Below the pieces are notes generated by a model. That model did not search any database and was not told the DNA's origin. It worked only from the letters and a program-made list of their open reading frames with translations. Made by a program: the position numbers and the translations under genes. A stretch of DNA of 64,000 nucleotides from Roseibium marinum (GTDB lineage Bacteria; Pseudomonadota; Alphaproteobacteria; Rhizobiales; Stappiaceae), in assembly GCF_002906165.1 (NCBI RefSeq), contig NZ_PPCN01000011.1:1-64000 (forward strand), written 5' to 3'. Numbering within the stretch: the first letter of the stretch is position 1; every line of letters starts with the position of its first letter. Positions 1 through 9,406 of this stretch are shown piece after piece.

Positions 1-67
1 CCTCGGCCCCATCATCGCCAGCATCTCCCAAATCAGTAAGGAGATTGAATCAGCGTTCAGAACTTAA
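1..67 (+). CDS. 3' end of an unidentified protein (partial)
   Basis: The second reading frame is open from the window edge to a TAA at 65-67 and encodes 21 residues ending in KEIESAFRT. Codons end mostly in G or C, as in genuine genes of this genome, and the other two forward frames look non-coding. The helical, Ile/Ser-rich tail would suit the end of a coiled-coil receptor such as a chemotaxis protein, but this is a guess from very little sequence. From 68 to 249 I see no gene. Confidence 0.3.
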   Translation, partial: LGPIIASISQISKEIESAFRT

Positions 68-249
68 AACAACAGGAGTTTTTCAACGGAATAGGCCATA
101 AGCCACAGTGCGCCTGCTCTGTGCGAATGTCCGCTTCAATGACTTTCCGAACAAAACCTGAAAATCAGCACTTGGCCCCATTCGTTCAAATAGCAGTAAA
201 CGCCCACTCCCCGCCCGACTTACCTATCTATCCACCGCGCAACTTCCCT

Positions 250-1026
250 CTACCCCCTGCCCACAAACGGCATCTTCGTTGCCATGACCGTCAGCGTCAG
301 CACGTTGGCGTCCAGTGGCAGGCTGGCCATGTAGACGACGGCCTGGGCGATGTGGGCCGGGTCGATGGTGGGTTCGCTCATCATTTCGCCGTTGGCCTGC
401 GGGACGCCGCCGCCCATGCGGGCGGTCATGTCGCTGGCGGCGTTGCCGATGTCGATCTGGCCGCAGGCGATGTCGAAGGGGCGGCCGTCGAGGGCGGCGG
501 ATTTGGTCAGGCCGGCGACGGCGTGTTTGGTGGAGGTGTAGGGGGCCGAATTGGGCCGTGGGGTTGTCGCCGAGATCGAGCCGTTGTTGATGATCCTGCC
601 GCCGCGCGGGGTCTGCGCCTTCATCAGCCGGAAGGCCTCCTGGGTGCACAGGAAGACGCCGGTCAGGTTGGCGGCGACGACGCTGTTCCATTCCTCGAAG
701 CTGATATCCTCCAGCGGAACGGAGGAATTGGAAATGCCGGCATTGTTGACCACGAGATCGATGCGGCCGAATTTTTCGCGGATATCGCCGAACAGCGCGC
801 GCACGGAGACGGGATCGCCGACATCGGCGGCGCTCCAGGTCACATCGCCGCCGGTTTCCGCCGAGAGGTCCGCGGCGGTCTTTTCAAGCACGTCCTTGCG
901 GCGGCCGGAAATCACCACGCGCCAGCCCACGGCGCTCAGGTCTTTCGCCATGGCCCGGCCGATGCCGGTGCCGCCGCCGGTCACAAGGGCGATCCTGCCT
1001 TTCACGTCGAAACCGTTGTATGTCAT
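250..1026 (-). CDS. SDR family NAD(P)-dependent oxidoreductase
   Basis: A 258-residue classical short-chain dehydrogenase/reductase. It has the N-terminal cofactor motif GGGTGIG at about residues 17-23, the NNAG motif after strand 4, a serine in NNGSIS and the catalytic YTSTK. The family catalyses NAD(P)H-dependent oxidation or reduction of alcohol and carbonyl groups in the cytoplasm; the substrate cannot be read from sequence. Its ATG overlaps the stop of the upstream denD-like gene by four bases (ATGA), so the two are probably translationally coupled, and a sugar-acid or polyol substrate is a reasonable inference. Confidence 0.88.
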   Translation of the reverse strand: MTYNGFDVKGRIALVTGGGTGIGRAMAKDLSAVGWRVVISGRRKDVLEKTAADLSAETGGDVTWSAADVGDPVSVRALFGDIREKFGRIDLVVNNAGISNSSVPLEDISFEEWNSVVAANLTGVFLCTQEAFRLMKAQTPRGGRIINNGSISATTPRPNSAPYTSTKHAVAGLTKSAALDGRPFDIACGQIDIGNAASDMTARMGGGVPQANGEMMSEPTIDPAHIAQAVVYMASLPLDANVLTLTVMATKMPFVGRG

Positions 1027-2009
1027 GCGTGCGTGCCTCCCAGCTCGTCTTCAAGATGTATTCGAATGATGTCGTCAAAGCATGTTTCGGCCTGAAAGCC
1101 CAGTTCGCTTGCTCGCCGGGCGTCGAAATCGGTTGGCCATCCGGCAACGATCCGCGCGATGTCCGCATCCGGCTCGCGGCGGATAAGGCGCACGGCCTTT
1201 TCACCGGCGACGCGGCGCAGCGCTTCGATCTGTTCGCCGACCGTTGCCGAGAGCCCCGGCATGGAGAGGCTGCGGCGCGGCCCTATCAGCGCGGTGTCGA
1301 TTCGGGCGGCATGGGTGAAGAAGCCGATCGCGGCGCGCGGGCTGGCGAACCAGTGGCGCACGTCTTCACCGACCGGCAGAACGGCCTCCTTGCCGGAGAG
1401 CGGTTCGCGCAGGATGTTAGAAAAGAAGCCGGAGGCCGCCTTGTTCGGCGCGCCGGGGCGGACGCAGATGGTCGGCAGGCGCAGGCCGATGCCGTCGAAA
1501 ATACCCTTGCGGCTGTAATCTGCCAGCAGAAGTTCGGTGATTGCCTTCTGGGTGCCGTAGCTGGTCAGCGGCGCCGACAGGAACTCGTCGCCGATCTTTT
1601 GCGGAAACGGCTGGCCGAAGACGGCAATCGACGAGGCGAAGAGGACGCGCGGATAATAGGGCGCGCGCGCGTTCTCAAGGCGGATCGCCTCGAACAGCAT
1701 CCGGCTGCCATCCAGATTGACCGCGTAGCCCTTGTCGAAATCGGTTTCCGCCTCGCCGGAGACGACGGCGGCGAGATGAAAGATCACGTCCGGCCGTCCT
1801 TCGATCAGCTTTTCCGGCTCGCCAGGCATGGCAAGATCCAGCGTGAGCGCCGAGGTTATGCCCTGAATGGATGGCGGCACGGGTGGCGCGAACGCATCGG
1901 CAAGCGTCAGCCGGCTGACCTCGAAGCCGAAGACGGACGGGTCATCGGCCAGTTTTTCCACCAGCTTGCGGCCCACCATTCCGGCGGCGCCAATCACGAG
2001 CACATGCAT
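1023..2009 (-). CDS. denD: NAD-dependent epimerase/dehydrogenase, D-erythronate dehydrogenase-like
   Basis: A 328-residue extended-SDR protein. The Rossmann motif GAAGMVG lies at residues 7-13 and the catalytic tetrad includes SYGTQK. Overall sequence and length match the DenD family, which oxidises D-erythronate to 2-oxo-tetronate in four-carbon sugar-acid catabolism. The start was set at the ATG before HVLVIG, because the upstream ten residues lack family similarity and the Rossmann fold normally begins within a few residues of the start. Its usual partners (OtnK-type kinase, OtnC-type decarboxylase) are not in view, so the exact substrate is uncertain. It is first in an operon with the SDR at 250-1026 and diverges from the flavin oxidoreductase at 2148. 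Confidence 0.8.
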   Translation of the reverse strand: MHVLVIGAAGMVGRKLVEKLADDPSVFGFEVSRLTLADAFAPPVPPSIQGITSALTLDLAMPGEPEKLIEGRPDVIFHLAAVVSGEAETDFDKGYAVNLDGSRMLFEAIRLENARAPYYPRVLFASSIAVFGQPFPQKIGDEFLSAPLTSYGTQKAITELLLADYSRKGIFDGIGLRLPTICVRPGAPNKAASGFFSNILREPLSGKEAVLPVGEDVRHWFASPRAAIGFFTHAARIDTALIGPRRSLSMPGLSATVGEQIEALRRVAGEKAVRLIRREPDADIARIVAGWPTDFDARRASELGFQAETCFDDIIRIHLEDELGGTHA

Positions 2010-2147
2010 TTCCCCCCCCTTCTCCCATGCCTGCTGCAATTCAGGTCATGGAACAGTGCGCATTCAACCGAATGCGAAAAAAGCCGATCCAGCGTTGCGC
2101 TAGCGCGCGTTTTCGCGGATGTAAAACCAACGCTGCACAATCCGGCC

Positions 2148-3368
2148 ATGGACGTTCAAATGCAACACCCTGAAATTCTGTTCGAACCGCTGAAACTGCC
2201 CTGTGGCGTCATCCTGAAAAACAGGATCGCGAAATCGGCGATGTCGGATTCCCTGGGGGACGGAACGGGCCATCCGAGCGCGGACCAGTTACGGCTGTAT
2301 CAACGATGGGCAGAAGGCGGGCTGGCGCTTGCCATCATCGGCGAGGTGCAGGGCACAGCAAGCTATGCCGAAAAACCCGGCAATCTGGTGCTCAACGAGG
2401 CGTCCGACCTGGAGCGCTTCGGAGACCTTGCCCGAAAGGGCGGCGCGAACGGCGCGAAGCTGTGGCTGCAGCTTGGCCACGCCGGGGCGCTTGCCTATGC
2501 GCCGACCAGCGCCCCCAAGGGCCCGAGCGCTCTCGATCTGCCGGGGCTGCGCTGCGCGCAGATGACAGCGGACGAGATCCGTCAATTCCCGCTGGAGATC
2601 GCGCGGACGGCCCGGCTGGCGCGGCAGGCCGGTTTCGGCGGGGTGCAGATCCACGCGGCGCACGGATTTCTGCTCAGCCAGTTTCTGTCACCCCTGTTCA
2701 ACAAGCGGAGCGATGCCTATGGCGGGCCGATCGCCAACCGCATGCGGCTGCTTCTGGAAGCCATCGAGGCCGCACGCGCCGCCGTCGGGCCGGATTTTCC
2801 CATCGGCGTGAAGCTCAATTCCTCGGACCAGCTGGAAGGCGGGCTCATAGAGGACGAGGCGCTGGAGGTGGTGGCGGCGCTGGAAAATACCTCGGTCGAT
2901 CTGATCGACATCAGCGGCGGGACGTATTTTCCCGGCGCGAAAGCCGCCTCCGACGGCGCGGGACGCGGGCCGTATTTCATTGGCTTCGCGAAACGCGCCC
3001 GCACTGTCACGTCAAAGCCGCTGATGCTGACGGGCGGGTTCAAGACCCGCGCCCAGGCCGAGGACGCATTGGCCGGCGGCGCGGTCGATATCGTCGGCCT
3101 GGCGCGCGCGCTCGCCCTTGTGCCCTCCCTCGCCGACCAGTGGAAAGCTGGCAGGATGCTCGAGCCGGAGTTTCCCAGATTTTCGCAAGCCCCGGAGGGC
3201 GGCATAACCGCGTGGTACACGATGCGGCTGACCGGCATCGGCTCCGACGCGGAAACACCTGCCGCGTCGGACCTTCACGAGGCGATCCAGGCCTATGAGG
3301 CGCGCGACAGGTCGCGAACGGACATCTGGTTGCGCCACTTCGGCGGCAATGCAACGGGAGAAGGCTGA
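2148..3368 (+). CDS. NADH:flavin oxidoreductase / old yellow enzyme family protein
   Basis: A 406-residue TIM-barrel FMN enzyme of the old-yellow-enzyme family. Signatures include the N-terminal LKNRIAKSAMSD, the GVQIHAAHGFLLSQFLSP strand/helix containing a His-x-x-His, the NKRSDAYGG loop and a C-terminal phosphate-binding MLTGGF. Such enzymes reduce activated double bonds with NAD(P)H. The reading frame is open far upstream, but the family starts close to EILFEPLKL, so ATG 2148 was chosen (ATG 2160 is possible). The gene diverges from denD across 138 bp and appears to be a single transcription unit. The physiological substrate is unknown. Confidence 0.85.
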   Translation: MDVQMQHPEILFEPLKLPCGVILKNRIAKSAMSDSLGDGTGHPSADQLRLYQRWAEGGLALAIIGEVQGTASYAEKPGNLVLNEASDLERFGDLARKGGANGAKLWLQLGHAGALAYAPTSAPKGPSALDLPGLRCAQMTADEIRQFPLEIARTARLARQAGFGGVQIHAAHGFLLSQFLSPLFNKRSDAYGGPIANRMRLLLEAIEAARAAVGPDFPIGVKLNSSDQLEGGLIEDEALEVVAALENTSVDLIDISGGTYFPGAKAASDGAGRGPYFIGFAKRARTVTSKPLMLTGGFKTRAQAEDALAGGAVDIVGLARALALVPSLADQWKAGRMLEPEFPRFSQAPEGGITAWYTMRLTGIGSDAETPAASDLHEAIQAYEARDRSRTDIWLRHFGGNATGEG

Positions 3369-3513
3369 AAAAGACCCTTCAATCACCGGCGCGCCGGACG
3401 AAAAGCCTTAAAGCAGATTGATCTTGTTGCTTTTTCCATTGCTTTGCCGGGACCACACTTCTTAGGGTACGAACTCATAAAATTATGCTTCCAGGCGCTA
3501 TCAGGAACTCTCA

Positions 3514-4335
3514 ATGACTTCCAAATCCTATTACGCCCCGAGCGGCGGTCATCCGCCGCAAACCCAGCTCCTGACCGACCGCGCGGTCTTCACCGAGGCC
3601 TATGCGGTCATCCCCAAGGGCACGATGCGCGACATCGTCACCAGCTTCCTGCCGTTCTGGGACAAGACCCGGCTGTGGGTGCTGTCGCGGCCGCTGTCCG
3701 GCTTTGCCGAGAGCTTCTCGCAATACATCATGGAAGTGCAGCCGGGTGGCGGCAGCCAAAAGCCGGAACCGAATGGCCGGGCCGAAGGCGTCCTGTTCGT
3801 CGTCGAAGGCAGCATGAACGTCATCATCGAAGGCATTCCTCACCCGATGGAGGAAGGCGGCTATGCCTATCTGCCCGCCGGCTGCAATTGGACCCTGACG
3901 AACGAAAGCAGCGCGCCGGTGCGGTTTCACTGGGTCCGCAAGGCCTATGAGGCCGTCGAGGGACTTGAAAAGCCGGAGGCCTTCGTGCGCAACGAGAAGG
4001 ACGTCGCGCCCAACCCGATGCCGGGCACAGACGGCAAATGGGCGACGACGCGGTTCGTCGAACCGGACGACCTGCGCCATGACATGCATGTCAACATCGT
4101 CACGCTGGAACCGGGCGCCGTCATTCCGTTTGCCGAGACACATGTGATGGAACACGGGCTTTATGTTCTGGAGGGCAAGGCCGTCTACCGCCTCAACCAG
4201 GACTGGGTGGAAGTGGAGGCCGGCGATTACATGTGGCTGCGCGCCTTCTGCCCGCAAGCCTGCTACGCGGGCGGGCCCGGCAGGTTCCGCTATCTGCTCT
4301 ACAAGGACGTCAACCGCCACATGAAGCTTCTGTAA
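3514..4335 (+). CDS. (S)-ureidoglycine aminohydrolase
   Basis: A 273-residue bicupin closely matching (S)-ureidoglycine aminohydrolase (UGHY, AllE/YlbA family). Each half is a beta-barrel cupin; the second carries the metal-ligand pattern with E and H residues in FAETHVMEHGLYVLEG. The enzyme releases ammonia from (S)-ureidoglycine to give (S)-ureidoglycolate during allantoin/purine degradation in the cytoplasm. The stop is four bases from the ATG of allA, the next pathway step, so the two form an operon. The 145-bp leader upstream probably holds the promoter; the ribosome-binding site (GGAA) is weak. Confidence 0.93.
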   Translation: MTSKSYYAPSGGHPPQTQLLTDRAVFTEAYAVIPKGTMRDIVTSFLPFWDKTRLWVLSRPLSGFAESFSQYIMEVQPGGGSQKPEPNGRAEGVLFVVEGSMNVIIEGIPHPMEEGGYAYLPAGCNWTLTNESSAPVRFHWVRKAYEAVEGLEKPEAFVRNEKDVAPNPMPGTDGKWATTRFVEPDDLRHDMHVNIVTLEPGAVIPFAETHVMEHGLYVLEGKAVYRLNQDWVEVEAGDYMWLRAFCPQACYAGGPGRFRYLLYKDVNRHMKLL

Positions 4336-4339
4336 GCCC

Positions 4340-4837
4340 ATGGCGCGCGGAATTTTGACCGAACCGCTCACACGCGACGCCTTCGCCCCGTTCGGCGATG
4401 TGATCGAGACCAGCGGCGATCCGACCATGATCATCAACCAGGGTAAATGCGGCCGCTACCACGATCTGGCGGCGCTCGACATGGCCGGCGCGAATGCCCG
4501 TGCCGGCATCAGCCTGTTCCTGTCTGAGAAACGCACCCTGCCCTACCTGCTGGAGATGGTCGAGCGGCACCCGCTCGGCAGCCAGGCCTTCCTGCCGATG
4601 ACACAGGCCGCTTTCCTGGTGATCGTCTGCCCGGACGACAACGGCAAGCCGGGACATCCGCGAGCCTTCATCACCGAACCGGGCCAGGGCATCAATCTTC
4701 ACCGCAACATCTGGCACGGCGTGCTGACACCCTTGAGCGATCCGGGACTTTTTTCAGTCGTCGACCGGATCGGCGACGGCGACAATCTGGAGGAATTCCG
4801 GTTCGAGGAACCTTACGAGGTTGTTCGGGGGAGTTGA
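4340..4837 (+). CDS. allA: ureidoglycolate lyase
   Basis: A 165-residue AllA-family protein, the full expected length. Family landmarks are AFAPFGDVIE near the N-terminus, the central HPLGSQAFLPM and the C-terminal NLHRNIWHGVL. It splits (S)-ureidoglycolate into glyoxylate and urea, the final ureide step of purine breakdown. It lies directly after ureidoglycine aminohydrolase, which makes its substrate. No allantoinase, allantoate amidohydrolase or urease is present in the window, so earlier and later steps must be encoded elsewhere. The gene is followed by a 324-bp gene-free stretch containing a large inverted repeat. Confidence 0.94.
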   Translation: MARGILTEPLTRDAFAPFGDVIETSGDPTMIINQGKCGRYHDLAALDMAGANARAGISLFLSEKRTLPYLLEMVERHPLGSQAFLPMTQAAFLVIVCPDDNGKPGHPRAFITEPGQGINLHRNIWHGVLTPLSDPGLFSVVDRIGDGDNLEEFRFEEPYEVVRGS

Positions 4838-4965
4838 CAGATTGAGTCCGGAAGAGCTGCTAAGTTTCTGGATAAAATAGAGAAATTTAACCCACCCACA
4901 CCAGCCTGACCCATTTTGGCGCTGCGAAGGAAGATAGCCGAGAGTATCACAGCTATAGCCGCTTG

Positions 4966-5117
4966 CTCCCGTCTCCCCCCTTGAGGGGGAGATGTCCGTG
5001 AAACGGACAGAGGGGGGACGGCCTCTCGGCACACAAATCCTGTCAGAACTCGCGGAACCGCTTCACCCCCCTCTGTCCCCTGCGGGGACATCTCCCCCTC
5101 AAGGGGGGAGACGGGAG
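4966..5117. repeat. composite inverted repeat, two 52-nt arms
   Basis: Arms 4966-5017 and 5066-5117 are reverse complements over 32 plus 13 bases, interrupted in both arms by a 7-base loop that differs between copies. Each arm also folds on itself through GTCCGT...ACGGAC or GTCCCC...GGGGAC, so the element is a palindrome built from two smaller hairpins. The CTCCCCCTTGAGGGGGAG-type core resembles short palindromic repeats scattered through Rhizobiales genomes. It sits between convergent allA and the RND permease, in the 4838-5161 gene-free stretch, and might act as a bidirectional transcription block. Nothing else is visible in that stretch. Confidence 0.85.
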
Positions 5118-5161
5118 TGTGCCGAGCGGACAGCGAGACGCCGCTCTTCCAAACGAAGCCG

Positions 5162-8100
5162 TTATTCGGCCGGTACGGGTATTGCTGCCGGTGCGGCGCT
5201 GCCGGTGTCCGTCGATGCCTTGGTCTTCTTCGGCGGGCGGATCCGGAAGAACAAGGCGTAGAGCACCGGCGCCGCGATCAGGGTCAGGACGGTGGCAAAG
5301 GCCAGGCCGCCCATGATGGTGACCGCCATGCCGCGGAAGAAAGCGTCGGACAGAAGCGGCGCCATGCCGAGGATGGTGGTGATCGCCGCCAGCATCACGG
5401 GCCGCATACGCGACACGCAGGCATCGACGATCGCCTCGTATTTCTCCCTGCCCTCGCGGATCAGCAGATCGATCTCCTCCAGAAGCACGATGGCGTTCTT
5501 GATCAACATGCCTGAAAGCGACAGGAAACCGAGCAGCGACATGAAGCCGAACGGCGTGTCGGTTCCCAGAAGGGCGAGAGCGACGCCGTTGATGCACATC
5601 GGCACCATCAGCCAGATGATCAGCGGCTGGCGGACGGAGCCGAACAGCATGATCGAGATGATCAGCATCACCAGGAAACCGAGCGGCAACTGGGCTCCGA
5701 GCGAGGCCTGCGCGTCATTGGTGCTCTCGTATTCCCCGCCCCATTCAAGGGCATAGCCTGGCGGAAGCTCCATCTCCTCGATCTGCGGCCGGACCCTTGC
5801 GAGCGCGGAGGTCGCGGTTTCTCCCGCCGTGGTTTCGGCCTTCACCGTGAGGGTGCGCACCCGGTCCCGCCGGTGGATCAGGGTATCCTGGGGCTCCATG
5901 ACGAACTCGCTGACGACCTCGTCGATGGGGATGTAACGGCGCTGGCTGTTGCTCCACACCAGGGCGTCGGACACACTCTCGTTCACCGAAATGCCGTCGG
6001 TATCCGCCTTGCGGGCGATGATCGGAATGCTTTCGTCGATGTCCCGGTAGGAGCCTACCTGAACGCCTTCCGTGGCGAATTTCAGCGCCAGCGAGAGTTC
6101 TTCCCGGGTCACGCCCGAGATGCGGGCACGGTCTTCATCGAAGATCGGCCGCACGACGAGCTCGCGTTGACGCCAGTTGGTGTTGACGTCGGCCAGCGCA
6201 TTGTCGGGCTGGGAAAAGATCGCCTGGGCTTCGTCTCCGAGACGCTTGAGAACATTCTCGTTTGGACCGGAGAACCGGGCCTCGATCTTTGCGCCGCTGC
6301 CGGGACCGAAAACGAGACGTTTGGTGATGATCTGGGCCGCCGGAAAGCGCTCGGCGAACTGCTGCCGGAGTTCCAGCGCCAGCATGTCGATGTCATCACG
6401 GCTCGCGGTGCGGATGATCATGTGGCCATAGGCCGGATTGGCATCTTCCGGTGCATAGGTCAGCATGAAGCGCGTCGCCCCGCCGCCCGCGAAGGCGGTT
6501 ACGGTCTCGACGCGCTCGTCGGCCAGGATGACCTTCTCCATTTCCTTGAGGTCGGCCTCGGTGACGCGGATATCCGTCCCCTGCGGCGCCCAGTAATGGA
6601 CATAGAAGATCGGCGTGTTGCTGTCCGGGAAGAATGCCTGCTTCACATTGCCGAACGCCATGACACAGGCAACGGTGATGCCGATCAGCACCAGCACCGT
6701 CAGAAGGCGCGCATGCAGTGTAGCGATGAGAAACTTGCGGTAAATTGTGTAGAGAATGCCCTTGTAGGGGTCATGGTCATCCAGGTTGCCGGTGGCCGTC
6801 CTGAAAAAATACTTGCCGAAGAGCGGCGTGACCGTGATCGCGAAGACCCAGGACAACAACAGCGAGATTCCGATCACGGCAAACAGGGAAAACAGGAATT
6901 CCCCGGTCGAGTCGGGCGACAGTCCGATGCCGGAAAAGGCCATGATGCCGATGACCGTTGCGCCGAGCAGCGGCCACATGGTCTGCGCCACCACCTTGCT
7001 GGCGGCCTCGATGGCCTTCTGGCCGCGCTGCATGTTGATCATCATGCCTTCGGCCACGACGATGGCGTTATCCACCAGCATGCCCATTGCGATGATCAGG
7101 GCTCCGAGGGAGATGCGCTCCATCTCGATCGCGAAGATCCGCATGAACAAGACCGTTGCCAGAACGGTGAGCAGCAGAACGGTGCCCACCACCATGGCGG
7201 CGCGCCAGCCCATGAACAGGGCCAGGACGCCAATCACGATCACGACAGAGGCGGCAAGGTTCAGGATGAAGCCGTTCACGCTTTCATCGACGATCGCGTT
7301 CTGCTCATAGATCGGATGGATCTGCATGCCGACGGGAAGCTGTTTCTCAATCGCGGCGAGTTTTTCAACCACCCGTCCACCGACATCTACGATATTGGTG
7401 CCGTCCACCTGCGAGACACCGATGGTCACCGCCTCGTGGCCGTTGTGCCGGATCAGCCGACCGGGGCGTTCGGGTTCTCCCAGTTCCAGCGTCGCAACGT
7501 CGGACAGGCGGATCATGGCCGTCGACCCGGGCCTGCCGATGACCAGATCCTGGATGCCGCGAAAATCGTCAAAGGCCGAAGCGGTCATCAGCCGGATGCG
7601 CTTTTGCCCCGACACCGCGGAGCCGTTGGTCTGAATACGGTTTTCCGCGTCCAGGACACTGGTGATGTCGCTGTTGGAAATGCCGAGGCCGGCCATCTTG
7701 TCATGATCGACATTCAGATAAATGATGTCGTTCGGCTCGCCGGCGATCTCGACCTTGCCGACACCGTGTACCGTCAGCAACTCCCGGCGGATCCGCTTGA
7801 CTGTTTCGCGGATCTCCCGGTTGGTATAGCCATCCGCCGTGAAGGCGTAGAAAAGGCCGTAGACGTCGCCGAAATCATCGTAGACCAGCGGCACGCCGAC
7901 GCCGGCAGGAAGGTTGCGGACCTCGTCAGTGACCTTGCGGCGCAACTCGTCCCAGACCTGAGGCAGCTCGCTGCCGTCATAGGTGGGCTTTATCTCCACG
8001 CTGATCCGCGACAGGCCCGGTTCGGACACAGAAGTGACCAGATCCAGCTGCGGCATTTGCTGGATTGCGGTTTCGAGATTTTCAGTGACTTCGTTTTCCA

Positions 8101-8275
8101 CCTCGGCGGCGGTCGCGCCGGGATAGCTGGTGATGACCTGAGCCTGTTTGATGGTGAAGGCCGGGTCTTCAAGCCGGCCTACCGTGGTAAGCCCCCAAAG
8201 CCCGCCCAGAAGCGCCATGATGACGATCATCCACGTGTTGACCGGCTTCTCGATGGAGTAGCGTGCGATATCCAA
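5162..8275 (-). CDS. efflux RND transporter permease subunit
   Basis: A 1037-residue resistance-nodulation-division (HAE1-like) pump. It has the N-terminal transmembrane segment, two large periplasmic loops and two six-helix bundles. Helix 4 carries GMLVDNAIVV with the proton-relay aspartate, and helix 10 carries GMLIKNAIVLLEE with a lysine at the position typical of RND pumps. It expels compounds using the proton gradient, working with an adaptor and an outer-membrane channel. Translation probably begins at TTG 8275, supported by AAAGGA eight bases upstream. It is the last gene of the tetR-adaptor-permease operon, 29 bases after the adaptor; no TolC-like gene follows. Confidence 0.95.
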   Translation of the reverse strand: MDIARYSIEKPVNTWMIVIMALLGGLWGLTTVGRLEDPAFTIKQAQVITSYPGATAAEVENEVTENLETAIQQMPQLDLVTSVSEPGLSRISVEIKPTYDGSELPQVWDELRRKVTDEVRNLPAGVGVPLVYDDFGDVYGLFYAFTADGYTNREIRETVKRIRRELLTVHGVGKVEIAGEPNDIIYLNVDHDKMAGLGISNSDITSVLDAENRIQTNGSAVSGQKRIRLMTASAFDDFRGIQDLVIGRPGSTAMIRLSDVATLELGEPERPGRLIRHNGHEAVTIGVSQVDGTNIVDVGGRVVEKLAAIEKQLPVGMQIHPIYEQNAIVDESVNGFILNLAASVVIVIGVLALFMGWRAAMVVGTVLLLTVLATVLFMRIFAIEMERISLGALIIAMGMLVDNAIVVAEGMMINMQRGQKAIEAASKVVAQTMWPLLGATVIGIMAFSGIGLSPDSTGEFLFSLFAVIGISLLLSWVFAITVTPLFGKYFFRTATGNLDDHDPYKGILYTIYRKFLIATLHARLLTVLVLIGITVACVMAFGNVKQAFFPDSNTPIFYVHYWAPQGTDIRVTEADLKEMEKVILADERVETVTAFAGGGATRFMLTYAPEDANPAYGHMIIRTASRDDIDMLALELRQQFAERFPAAQIITKRLVFGPGSGAKIEARFSGPNENVLKRLGDEAQAIFSQPDNALADVNTNWRQRELVVRPIFDEDRARISGVTREELSLALKFATEGVQVGSYRDIDESIPIIARKADTDGISVNESVSDALVWSNSQRRYIPIDEVVSEFVMEPQDTLIHRRDRVRTLTVKAETTAGETATSALARVRPQIEEMELPPGYALEWGGEYESTNDAQASLGAQLPLGFLVMLIISIMLFGSVRQPLIIWLMVPMCINGVALALLGTDTPFGFMSLLGFLSLSGMLIKNAIVLLEEIDLLIREGREKYEAIVDACVSRMRPVMLAAITTILGMAPLLSDAFFRGMAVTIMGGLAFATVLTLIAAPVLYALFFRIRPPKKTKASTDTGSAAPAAIPVPAE

Positions 8276-8304
8276 GATACTGATCCTTTTTCTGTCCGTA
8301 CGGA

Positions 8305-9399
8305 TCAGCGCAGACGGCGCACGACCTGGCCGTCGCTGAGATAGGCCACGCCCGCGGAAACGATTTCATCTCCCCGCTGCAGACCGGAGCTGACCGGGAG
8401 GTAATCCCCCATCACCGTTCCGATTTCGACCGGCTGTTTGGAGACTTCTCCGGTTGCATCCGCGAGTTTCCAGACAAAGGCCTTGCCGTCGCCGTCAACC
8501 GCGACCGAGTCGGAGGGCACCAGAAATTGCTCGCCAAGTTCCAGTCCCTGCGGAGAGAAACTGACGATGACCGAGGCCGTCATTCCGGGGGAAAGGTGTT
8601 CTGCTCCGGCCTTGGGCATCGCCAGAGTTACCCGGTAGGTTTGCGTGACTTCATCCACCTGGCTGGAATGCTCGCGATAGGTCAGCGGAAACCGCTTGTC
8701 GCCAAAGGCGGCGAACGTCCCCTCGATGGAGGCCACATCCTCCTCCGTCACGCGGGCAAACAGGGCTTCGGCGACATTGATGTCCACATGCACTTCGGAG
8801 ACGTCATGGACCTGAACCACCGGCGTGCCGACGCTGACCGTGGTGAAATTGTCGACGAGCCTTATGGAGACGATGCCGTCGAAAGGGGCGTGCAGCTCGG
8901 TATAACCGAGGTTCTGCTTTGCTTCCTTCAGCTCCTCGACGGCGAGATCATGAACGTTCTTCTGCTCGTCATAGGCCGCCTGCGAAATGATCGAGCGCTC
9001 ACGCAGGGTTTCCAGCCTGTCGAGTTCGCGCTTGGCCTGCTCGGACCGAAAGGTGGCTTCGCGGACCGCGCGATCGAAATCGGTGGTATCGAGTTTGGCA
9101 ATCAGCTGGCCTTTCTTGACCCGCTGACTTTCCAGAATCGGGAGTTCGACGATTTTTCCGGGAACCTGGAACGACAGGTCAACCGTCTGGACGGCAGCCA
9201 CGCGGCCGGCAAAGCGGCGCTCCAGCAATCCGACCTGATCGGTGACGGTGAAAATTTTGGCCGGCCGCGGTGCCGCGTGCAGCTCCGCCTCGGCCTTTGC
9301 CACCGGGTCGAGAACATCCTCCTGGCAGGCCGACAGGAAACCGGCGGCGAGCAGGAGCGCGGCCAGGCGGCCGATGGAGGTTTTGCGAATTGCGGTCAT
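8305..9399 (-). CDS. efflux RND transporter periplasmic adaptor subunit
   Basis: A 364-residue membrane-fusion protein. The N-terminus is a lipoprotein signal with the lipobox LSAC (Cys25), so the mature protein should be anchored to the membrane. It continues with a biotinyl-lipoyl-like barrel (VPGKIVELPI...GQLIAKLD), an alpha-helical hairpin at about residues 105-165, the second lipoyl half beginning ELHAPFDGIVS, and beta-barrel domains. It links the RND permease to an outer-membrane channel. It lies between the tetR regulator (7-bp gap) and the permease in the same operon. Confidence 0.94.
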   Translation of the reverse strand: MTAIRKTSIGRLAALLLAAGFLSACQEDVLDPVAKAEAELHAAPRPAKIFTVTDQVGLLERRFAGRVAAVQTVDLSFQVPGKIVELPILESQRVKKGQLIAKLDTTDFDRAVREATFRSEQAKRELDRLETLRERSIISQAAYDEQKNVHDLAVEELKEAKQNLGYTELHAPFDGIVSIRLVDNFTTVSVGTPVVQVHDVSEVHVDINVAEALFARVTEEDVASIEGTFAAFGDKRFPLTYREHSSQVDEVTQTYRVTLAMPKAGAEHLSPGMTASVIVSFSPQGLELGEQFLVPSDSVAVDGDGKAFVWKLADATGEVSKQPVEIGTVMGDYLPVSSGLQRGDEIVSAGVAYLSDGQVVRRLR

Positions 9400-9406
9400 C
9401 TCGTGA

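Noticed and set aside
5873-8344. A very long plus-strand open frame opposite the RND permease
   Set aside because: It lies wholly antisense to a convincing pump gene, has no domain, and His/Asp/Arg-rich composition typical of reverse-frame translation in GC-rich DNA.
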